Shown piece after piece: positions 6,890 through 12,624 of a stretch of DNA of 12,624 nucleotides. Source of the stretch: an uncultured Burkholderiales bacterium (GTDB lineage Bacteria; Pseudomonadota; Gammaproteobacteria; Burkholderiales; Thiobacillaceae); NCBI GenBank assembly GCA_937925755.1, contig CALAMX010000164.1, forward strand, positions 1-12,624. The letters are read 5' to 3'. Made by a program: the position numbers and the translations under genes. Every line of letters begins with the position of its first letter. Position 1 is the first letter of the stretch. Below the pieces are notes generated by a model. The model worked only from the letters and a program-made list of their open reading frames with translations. It ran no database searches and was not told where the DNA came from.

Positions 6890-8184
6890 CGCTCAACAAT
6901 GGCGGCAAAGGCATCCCAGTAGCCGGGGAAGGTCTTGTTGACGCACTTCGGATCGTTGATGCGGACGGGCACTCCCCCCAGACAGGCGAGCGAGAAACAC
7001 ATGGCCATGCGGTGGTCGTCATAGGTGTCGATGGTCGCATGGGGAGTGAGGCGTGCGGCATTGGGCGGCGTGATGCGGAGGAAATCTGCCCCCTCCACAA
7101 CCTGCGCGCCCAGCTTCCTGAGCTCCTGGGCCATGGCGGCGATGCGGTCGGTCTCCTTGACCCGCCAACTGGCGATGTTGCGCAGCACGGTGGTGCCCTC
7201 GGCAAATAGGGCAAGCACCGCCAGTGTCATGGCGGCATCGGGGATGTGGTTGCAGTCGAGATCGATGGCGCGCAGCCGGCCCGAGGCAGGGGCCGCCGCC
7301 TCGATCCAGTCATCGCCCATAGTGATTCGGCCGCCCATGGCGCTCAAGGCATCGGCGAAGCGCACATCGCCCTGGATGCTGTCGCGTCCCACGCCTTCGA
7401 CACGTACTGGCCCGCCACCGATCACACCGGCGGCGAGGAAATAGGAGGCCGAGGAGGCATCGGCCTCGACCTGGATCGTGCCCGGACTGCGATAGACGGC
7501 CTTGGGCACGGAGAACACCGTCCAGTTCTGGCGTTCGACCATCAGCCCATAGCGGCGCATGAGGTTGAGCGTGATCTCGATATAGGGCTTGGAGATGAGC
7601 TCGCCGTCCACGCGCAGGGTCACGGGTCTGCCCAGCAGTGGAGCCGCCAGGAGCAACCCCGTCAAAAACTGGCTGGAGACGTTGCCGCGCACCGTGACCT
7701 CGGGAGTGGCCAGCGGCTCGGCCGGCCGGATCATGAGAGGCGGGAAACCGGGCTGGCCCAGATAATCGATGCGGGCGCCGAGCTGGCGCAGCGCATCGAC
7801 CAGGTCACCGATGGGGCGCTCGTGCATGCGCGCAACCCCCGTGAGGGTATAGTGGCCGCCCGCTAGGGCACAGGCGGCGGTGAGACTGCGAAAGGCGGTG
7901 CCGGCATTGCCGAGGAAGAGCTTCGCTTGTTTGACCGGAAACGGACCGCCGGCGCCGACGACCCGGTAGTCGTCGCTTCTCCCATGCCGTTCCCAGACGA
8001 CCCCGAGCCGCCTGAGCGACTCCAACATGACACGGGTATCGTCCGAGTCGAGCAGGGCCTTCACCTCCGTGACCCCGTCGGCCAGGGCGGAGAGCAGGAG
8101 GACACGGTTGGAGATACTCTTGGAGCCGGGCAGACGCACGCTGCCGCGGGCGGCATGGGCGGGGGGTAGATGGAGGCTGTCCAT
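6886..8184 (-). CDS. aroA: 3-phosphoshikimate 1-carboxyvinyltransferase (EPSP synthase)
   Basis: Joins shikimate 3-phosphate and phosphoenolpyruvate to give EPSP, the sixth step of the shikimate pathway and the target of glyphosate. The 432-residue product has the family motifs: LPGSKSISNR with K22, S23 and R27, LGNAGTAFRS at 91-100, catalytic D316 in IPDAAMT, E344 and R347 in RVKETDR, YDDHRMAM with R392, and K417 in NKTFPGYW. The residue matching Pro101 of E. coli EPSP synthase is serine here (S100, codon AGT at 7885-7887). The start at 8184 follows the tyrA stop by 3 bases and is in the same frame as tyrA; some pseudomonads have TyrA and AroA as one protein. There is little Shine-Dalgarno sequence, so translation is probably coupled to tyrA. 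Confidence 0.97.
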   Translation of the reverse strand: MDSLHLPPAHAARGSVRLPGSKSISNRVLLLSALADGVTEVKALLDSDDTRVMLESLRRLGVVWERHGRSDDYRVVGAGGPFPVKQAKLFLGNAGTAFRSLTAACALAGGHYTLTGVARMHERPIGDLVDALRQLGARIDYLGQPGFPPLMIRPAEPLATPEVTVRGNVSSQFLTGLLLAAPLLGRPVTLRVDGELISKPYIEITLNLMRRYGLMVERQNWTVFSVPKAVYRSPGTIQVEADASSASYFLAAGVIGGGPVRVEGVGRDSIQGDVRFADALSAMGGRITMGDDWIEAAAPASGRLRAIDLDCNHIPDAAMTLAVLALFAEGTTVLRNIASWRVKETDRIAAMAQELRKLGAQVVEGADFLRITPPNAARLTPHATIDTYDDHRMAMCFSLACLGGVPVRINDPKCVNKTFPGYWDAFAAIVER

Positions 8185-8187
8185 GAC

Positions 8188-9066
8188 TCAGCGCGGATTT
8201 TTGAGTTTGTATTGGGCCCATTGCTGGCGCGCCTGACTGGCACGGCTGAGCACCGCCATCAGGGCCTCGCCGTCACCGGCGGCGATGAGGTCGCGGATGT
8301 GCGCGAGCCTCGCGATGTAGGCATCGAGCTCGGCCACCACCGTCTCGCGGTTGGCGAGCGCAATATCACGCCACATCTCCGGTTGGCTGCCGGCGATGCG
8401 CGTGAAGTCGCGAAAGCCAGAACCGGCGTGGCGGAAATAAAGTGGACTGTTCTCGCGGCTTGCCAGCTCGTCCATGAGAGCGAAGGCGGCCAGGTGCGGC
8501 AGGTGGCTTACTGCTGCGAAGACGCGGTCGTGTTCGAGCGGGCTCATGGTCTCGATGTGAGCGCCACAGCCCTGCCACAGGGCCTGCACGCGCGCCACCG
8601 CGATCTCGGGGTTTTCCGGCAGGGGCGTGAGGATGACGTCCTTGCCACGAAACAGGTCGGCATGCGCCGCCACCACGCCGCTCGCCTCGGCGCCGGCGAT
8701 GGGGTGGGCGGGGACGAACTGACCCACACGCGCACCGAGTAGGTTGCGTGCCGCCGCGATCACGTCCTGTTTGGTGCTGCCGACGTCGGTGAGGACCATG
8801 TCGTCGTGCATGACCGGCGCGATGCGCGCCATGAGCGCAGGCATGCTGCCCACGGGCACGGCCAGCACGACGACGTCTGCGCCCGCGGCGGCGGCCTCGG
8901 GCGATTCCGCCTGCGCATCGATCACCCCGTTGGCGAGCGCGAGCGCCAGATTGGCCTGCCCCCGCCCGGCGCCGACCACCTCCTCGACCAGGCCGGTGCG
9001 CTTGAGCGCGAGCGCCAGCGAGCCGCCGATCAAGCCCACGCCAATGATGGCCAGCCGCCGGATCAC
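8188..9066 (-). CDS. tyrA: Prephenate/arogenate dehydrogenase
   Basis: Oxidative decarboxylation of prephenate to 4-hydroxyphenylpyruvate, or of arogenate to tyrosine, using NAD(P)+. The 292-residue monofunctional TyrA has no chorismate mutase domain, unlike E. coli TyrA, and no obvious C-terminal ACT domain. The Rossmann fold carries GVGLIGGSLA (residues 9-18). H121 in PAHPIAG and VSHLPH (186-191) match conserved TyrA segments, followed by GSGFRDFTRIAGSQPEMW. After the second strand the sequence is GAGR with R35 where NAD-specific enzymes usually have an acidic residue, which suggests NADP+ use (inference). The start codon is GTG at 9066, overlapping the hisC stop as GTGA; the next codons give the expected N-terminus at once. 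Substrate preference cannot be read from sequence with confidence. Confidence 0.94.
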   Translation of the reverse strand: MIRRLAIIGVGLIGGSLALALKRTGLVEEVVGAGRGQANLALALANGVIDAQAESPEAAAAGADVVVLAVPVGSMPALMARIAPVMHDDMVLTDVGSTKQDVIAAARNLLGARVGQFVPAHPIAGAEASGVVAAHADLFRGKDVILTPLPENPEIAVARVQALWQGCGAHIETMSPLEHDRVFAAVSHLPHLAAFALMDELASRENSPLYFRHAGSGFRDFTRIAGSQPEMWRDIALANRETVVAELDAYIARLAHIRDLIAAGDGEALMAVLSRASQARQQWAQYKLKNPR

Positions 9067-10163
9067 GCCTGGATGACCTCAGCCAAGGCGGTGAGGAAGC
9101 GGGCATTTTGCGCCTCGCTGCCGACTGACACGCGCAGATGTTCCGGCAGCCCGTAATTGGCGACCGGCCGCGCGATGACCCCTTTGCGCAACAGTGCTGC
9201 AAACACTTCTTGCGCCGCGCCGACCCGAACGCAGACGAAGTTGCCGGCCGAAGGGATGAAGTCCAGGCCAAGACGTCGAAACCCTTGCGTGAGCTGGGCC
9301 AGCCCTGCATCGTTCACCCGCTTGGCCTCGGCGATGAACTCGGCGTCGTCCAGAGCGGCCTCGGCCGCCGCCAGGGCCAGGCTGTTGACATTGAAGGGTT
9401 GGCGCAAGCGGTTCATGAGCTCCGCCAGCTCGGCACTCGCCAGGGCGTAGCCAACCCGCAAGCCCGCCAGCCCATAGGCCTTGGAGAAGGTACGGGTGAC
9501 GATGAGGTTGGGAAATTCGGCCAACCAGGCCATGCTCGGTGCGCGCGCAGACGGGTCGAGGTATTCGACATAGGCCTCGTCCAGCACTACGGCCACCTCG
9601 GGCGTCAAACGCCGCAGGAAGTCATAGAGCGCCTCCGGCGCGAGTAGCGTTCCCGTGGGGTTGTTGGGGTTGGCGATGAACACGACCCGGGTGTCGTCGG
9701 TGACGGCCTTGAGCATGGCCTCGAGGTCATGGCCGTAGTCGCGCGCCGGCACCTCGATCCCGCGTGCGCCACAGGCCTGGGTCGCGAGGGGATAGACGGC
9801 AAAGGCATGCTGGGAATAGACCGCCGAGCGGCCAGGGCCGAGCAGCAGGCGGGCGGCGAGCTCCAGCACGTCGTTGGAACCGTTGCCGAGCACGATCTGC
9901 CCCATGTCCACACCCAGGTGGCGCGCCAGCGCCGACTTGAGGGCAAAACCGCTACCGTCCGGGTAGAGGGCGATTTCACCACGGCAGCGCTCGATGGCCG
10001 CCAGCGCTTTGGGGCTCGCGCCGAGCGGATTTTCGTTGGAGGCGAGCTTGATGATCCCGCCCTCGTCGAGCCCCAGCTCGCGCGCGAGTTCTGCGATGGG
10101 TTTGCCGGGCTGGTAGGGGGCAATGGCGCGGATGTTCGCAGGGACGTGCTCGATGAGCGGCAT
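9063..10163 (-). CDS. hisC: Histidinol-phosphate aminotransferase (possibly also aromatic aminotransferase)
   Basis: PLP-dependent class I/II aminotransferase that converts imidazole acetol phosphate to histidinol phosphate in histidine synthesis. The 366-residue length is normal. Visible are KLASNENPLG at 39-48, the cofactor-phosphate segment GNGSND (93-98), ANPNNPTG at 164-171 with N168, DEAY with D195, and the PLP lysine K228 in TFSKAYGLAGLRVGY. The open frame extends upstream, but the ATG at 10163, 2 bases after the pheA stop, gives the family N-terminus. Its place between pheA and tyrA, away from other his genes, suggests it may transaminate phenylpyruvate or 4-hydroxyphenylpyruvate (or prephenate) in this pathway. 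That role is inference; the fold and reaction class are firm. Confidence 0.93.
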   Translation of the reverse strand: MPLIEHVPANIRAIAPYQPGKPIAELARELGLDEGGIIKLASNENPLGASPKALAAIERCRGEIALYPDGSGFALKSALARHLGVDMGQIVLGNGSNDVLELAARLLLGPGRSAVYSQHAFAVYPLATQACGARGIEVPARDYGHDLEAMLKAVTDDTRVVFIANPNNPTGTLLAPEALYDFLRRLTPEVAVVLDEAYVEYLDPSARAPSMAWLAEFPNLIVTRTFSKAYGLAGLRVGYALASAELAELMNRLRQPFNVNSLALAAAEAALDDAEFIAEAKRVNDAGLAQLTQGFRRLGLDFIPSAGNFVCVRVGAAQEVFAALLRKGVIARPVANYGLPEHLRVSVGSEAQNARFLTALAEVIQA

Positions 10164-10165
10164 GG

Positions 10166-11230
10166 TCAGTTGGTGGCAACAGGATAGGAGCCCAGCACCT
10201 TGAGCAGGGTGGTATGCGGTTCCACCTCGGCCAGGGTCGCCTCGACTCGAGGATCGAGCCGATGGCCCTCGATGTCGACGAAGAAGACATACTCCCACAA
10301 GCCGTTGCGCATCGGTCTCGACTCCAGCTTGGTCAGACTGATGCCGTGGTGGGCGAAGGGGGTGAGCAGGGTGAGCAGGGTGCCCGGCTTGTTTTTGGTG
10401 GACAGGGCCAGCGAGGTCTTGTCCTGCCCCGATGGGTCGGCATCGCGCTGGCTCAAGACCAAGAAACGGGTGGTGTTGTTGGGCTCGTCCTCGATGTCGC
10501 GGGCGACGATCTTGAGGCCGTAGCGCTCAGCAGCGATCTCGCCGGCCACGGCCGCGGCCTTGGGGTCTTCCGCCGCCATACGCGCCGCCTCGCCGTTGCT
10601 GGCCACGCGGATACGGGTGGCCTGCGGCAGGTTTTGATTGAGCCATTCGTGACACTGGGCCAGGGATTGGGCGTGCGAGTAGACCACCTGGATGCCCGCG
10701 AGCCCCTCAACCTGCCTGAGCAGGTGCTGGCGCACCCGCAGCATGATCTCGCCGCAGATCTTCAGTGGGCTGGTCAGCATCAGGTCGAGAGTGCGGTTGA
10801 CGGCCCCTTCCGTGGAGTTCTCGACCGGCACGACACCATACTGCACCCCGTCGCGCTCCAGGGTGCGGAAGACCTCGTCGATCGATGCCAGGGGCAAGGT
10901 CTCGACGGCGTGGCCAAACTGCTTGATGGTCGCTGCTTCGGAAAAGGTGCCCGGCGGCCCCAGATAGGCCACGCAAAGCGGCTGCTCCAGTGCGCGGCAG
11001 GCGCTCATCAGCTCGCGGTAGAGGCGCTCCACTGCCTCGGCCGGCAACGGCCCGGGGTTGGTTGCCAGCAGCCGCCGCACCACCTGGGCCTCGCGCTCCG
11101 GGCGATAAGCACTGCCGGTCTTCAAGCGGCCGATTTCCTGCGCCAGCCGCGCGCGCTCGCTTACCAGCTCGAGGATGCGGTCATCGATGGCGTCGATGCG
11201 CTGCCGCAACCGGGCGAGTTTTTCATCCAT
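10166..11230 (-). CDS. pheA: Bifunctional chorismate mutase/prephenate dehydratase (P-protein)
   Basis: Converts chorismate to prephenate and then to phenylpyruvate, the committed route to phenylalanine. The 354 residues have three parts. An AroQ-type chorismate mutase spans about 1-85, with R11 and K37 among the likely active-site residues. A prephenate dehydratase domain spans about 86-262, with YLGPPGTFSE, PVENSTEGAV (135-144) and NNTTRFLVL including T254, R255 and F256. A C-terminal ACT domain from about 272 carries GISLTKLESRP (296-306), the phenylalanine-sensing motif, so feedback inhibition by phenylalanine is expected. The ATG at 11230 lies 7 bases after the serA stop and has only a distant GGAG upstream. 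No leader peptide or attenuator is visible. Confidence 0.97.
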   Translation of the reverse strand: MDEKLARLRQRIDAIDDRILELVSERARLAQEIGRLKTGSAYRPEREAQVVRRLLATNPGPLPAEAVERLYRELMSACRALEQPLCVAYLGPPGTFSEAATIKQFGHAVETLPLASIDEVFRTLERDGVQYGVVPVENSTEGAVNRTLDLMLTSPLKICGEIMLRVRQHLLRQVEGLAGIQVVYSHAQSLAQCHEWLNQNLPQATRIRVASNGEAARMAAEDPKAAAVAGEIAAERYGLKIVARDIEDEPNNTTRFLVLSQRDADPSGQDKTSLALSTKNKPGTLLTLLTPFAHHGISLTKLESRPMRNGLWEYVFFVDIEGHRLDPRVEATLAEVEPHTTLLKVLGSYPVATN

Positions 11231-11237
11231 TGGGAAT

Positions 11238-12419
11238 TCACTGCTCCACGGGGAGGTAGCGCACCCTGAGCACCCCTTCGATCCTGCCGATCTGTGCGAG
11301 CAGCGCCTCGGGCACGGGGCTGTCTACATCGACCAGGGTGTAGGCCATATCGCCCTTGGATTTGTTGACCATGTTGTGGATGTTGAGCCCTGCACCGGCA
11401 AGGGCCGTGGAGATCTGCCCGACCATGTTGGGCACGTTGGCATTGGCGATCGCCAGGCGGAAAGGACTCTCCCGCGGCATGGCGACATCGGGGAAGTTGA
11501 CCGAATTACGGATGTTGCCGTTCTCCAGATAGTCCGAGACCTGTTCCGCCACCATGACGGCGCAGTTCTCCTCGGCCTCCTCGGTGGAAGCGCCCAGGTG
11601 TGGCAGGCACACCACGTTTTCATGCCCCTTCAGAGTGTTGGCCGGGAAGTCGCAGACATAGGCGTGCAGCTTGCCGTCCTTGAGCCCCGCCAGGACGGCG
11701 GCATTGTCCACCACACCCTCGCGCGCAAAATTGAGCAGGATCACCCCCCCCTTCATCAAGGCCACGCGCTGGGTGTTGATCAGGTTGCGGGTCGCCTCGA
11801 TGAGTGGCACGTGCAAGGTGATGAAATCCGACTCACGGATGAGCTGCTCGATGCTTTCTGCCTTGCGCACCTCACGCGGCAGCCGCCAGGCGGCTTCCAC
11901 CGTGATGCCCGGATCGAAGCCAATGACCTGCATGCCGAGCTTGATGGCGGCGTCGGCCACCAGCGAACCGATGGCACCAAGGCCGATCACCCCCAGGGTG
12001 CGGCCGGGCAGCTCGCGGCCGACGAAGCGCTTCTTTCCGGCCTCGGTCTTCTTGTGCAGCTCCTCGTCCGTACCTTCGAGGCCCTTGACGAACTCGATGG
12101 CGCCGCCCAGGTTGCGCGCGCCGATCAGCATGCCGGCGATGACCAATTCCTTGACCGCGTTGGCATTCGCTCCCGGGGCGTTGAACACCGGCACACCCCG
12201 CGCGCTCATGGCCTTGACCGGGATGTTGTTGGTGCCGGCACCGGCGCGCCCGATGGCCTGCACACTCTCCGGGATGTCCATGTCGTGCATGCTGGCCGAG
12301 CGCACCAGGATGGCGTCGGGCGCGTCGATGGCCTCGCCGACCACATAGTGGCCAGGCAGGCGCGCCAAACCCCTGGCGGAAATCTTGTTCAAAGTCAGGA
12401 TTTTGAAATATTTAGCCAT
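11238..12419 (-). CDS. serA: D-3-phosphoglycerate dehydrogenase
   Basis: First step of serine synthesis, oxidising 3-phosphoglycerate to 3-phosphohydroxypyruvate with NAD+. The 393-residue protein is of the D-2-hydroxyacid dehydrogenase family with a C-terminal ACT domain. Visible are GRAGAGTNNIPV near the substrate site, the Rossmann motif GVIGLGAIGSLVAD with a later acidic D in GFDP, R233 in NFAREG, and H274 in LPHLGAS. The ACT part starts near NVPNMVGQIS and probably senses serine. The catalytic glutamate usual for the family is not seen in the CDFPAN segment (N261 by motif alignment). The ATG at 12419 overlaps the serC stop by 8 bases; a longer version from TTG at 12431 is unlikely. A coding-strand run of eight G bases lies at 11744-11751. 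Another 2-hydroxyacid dehydrogenase is possible, but the serC linkage argues for SerA. Confidence 0.9.
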   Translation of the reverse strand: MAKYFKILTLNKISARGLARLPGHYVVGEAIDAPDAILVRSASMHDMDIPESVQAIGRAGAGTNNIPVKAMSARGVPVFNAPGANANAVKELVIAGMLIGARNLGGAIEFVKGLEGTDEELHKKTEAGKKRFVGRELPGRTLGVIGLGAIGSLVADAAIKLGMQVIGFDPGITVEAAWRLPREVRKAESIEQLIRESDFITLHVPLIEATRNLINTQRVALMKGGVILLNFAREGVVDNAAVLAGLKDGKLHAYVCDFPANTLKGHENVVCLPHLGASTEEAEENCAVMVAEQVSDYLENGNIRNSVNFPDVAMPRESPFRLAIANANVPNMVGQISTALAGAGLNIHNMVNKSKGDMAYTLVDVDSPVPEALLAQIGRIEGVLRVRYLPVEQ

Positions 12420-12624
12420 GAGTCTTCTCAAAATCCTTCATGTATTCGACGAGGGCCTGCACCCCTTCGATGGGCATGGCGTTGTAGATCGAGGCGCGCA
12501 TGCCGCCGACCGAACGGTGCCCCTTGAGTTGCAATAAACCCCGGGCCTTGGCCCCCTTGAGGAATTCCTCGTCCAGGGCTGGGTCCTGCAAAGTGAAGGG
12601 CACGTTCATGCGCGAGCGGTTCTC
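12412..12624 (-). CDS. serC: Phosphoserine aminotransferase, C-terminal 70 residues only
   Basis: Transfers an amino group from glutamate to 3-phosphohydroxypyruvate to make phosphoserine, and in pyridoxal synthesis acts on 4-phosphohydroxythreonine. Only the C-terminal end is in the window; the rest lies beyond the right edge. The visible part includes RSRMNVPF and then GHRSVGGMRASIYNAMP near the end, which is characteristic of SerC, followed by EGVQALVEYMKDFEK and the stop TAA. The PLP lysine is outside the window. It is the first visible gene of the block and shares 8 bases with serA, so the two successive steps of serine synthesis appear to be translated together. Confidence 0.95.
   Translation of the reverse strand, partial: ENRSRMNVPFTLQDPALDEEFLKGAKARGLLQLKGHRSVGGMRASIYNAMPIEGVQALVEYMKDFEKTHG

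Noticed and set aside
10164..10298. Extended hisC start within pheA
   Set aside because: The added 45 residues lie in another frame of pheA and do not resemble HisC; the ATG at 10163 fits the family.
11175..12527. A 450-codon open frame on the plus strand opposite serA
   Set aside because: Antisense shadow of serA and the ends of pheA and serC, with a His/Asp/Gly-rich composition and no recognisable domain.
1..12624. Search for mobile elements, CRISPR arrays, tRNAs, toxin-antitoxin pairs or phage genes
   Set aside because: Reading both strands shows only a continuous set of conserved housekeeping genes with gaps of 72 bases or less; no repeats or foreign genes that would support such a system.

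Overview
This is a compact, GC-rich block of a proteobacterial core chromosome, most likely from a betaproteobacterium. That placement is an inference from gene order and protein family resemblance. It rests on the serC-pheA-hisC-tyrA-aroA-cmk-rpsA-ihfB order, on separate tyrA and aroA genes (pseudomonads commonly fuse them), on a chorismate mutase-prephenate dehydratase PheA, and on lapB-pyrF followed by ugd and cysM. All thirteen genes lie on the minus strand, so transcription runs from high to low coordinates. There is no sign of a prophage, insertion sequence, CRISPR array, tRNA or rRNA, and no gene-free stretch longer than 72 bases.

The first block (12624 down to 6206) is serC (C-terminal part only), serA, pheA, hisC, tyrA, aroA and cmk. 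Neighbours overlap by 4-8 bases or are separated by 2-7 bases, so this looks like one operon. SerA and SerC are two steps of serine synthesis from 3-phosphoglycerate. AroA makes EPSP on the way to chorismate. PheA and TyrA take chorismate/prephenate to phenylpyruvate and to tyrosine or its precursor. HisC is a histidinol-phosphate/aromatic aminotransferase. Cmk phosphorylates CMP. A rho-independent terminator overlaps the cmk stop codon and separates this block from rpsA.

The second block (6133 down to 4118) is rpsA (six-domain ribosomal protein S1) and ihfB (integration host factor beta), 12 bases apart. A second rho-independent terminator follows ihfB.

The third block (4052 down to 1) is lapB (regulator of LPS synthesis), pyrF (OMP decarboxylase), ugd (UDP-glucose 6-dehydrogenase) and cysM (cysteine synthase B, running off the left edge). 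Overlaps are 8 and 4 bases, with a 3-base gap before cysM. The lapA gene that often precedes lapB is absent here.

I found no convincing undescribed system. The points worth a second look are small: a serine in AroA at the position of the classic glyphosate-resistance substitution, a single in-frame stop between tyrA and aroA, a tandem heptamer carrying the cysM start, a SerA lacking the usual catalytic glutamate, and the two internal terminators.
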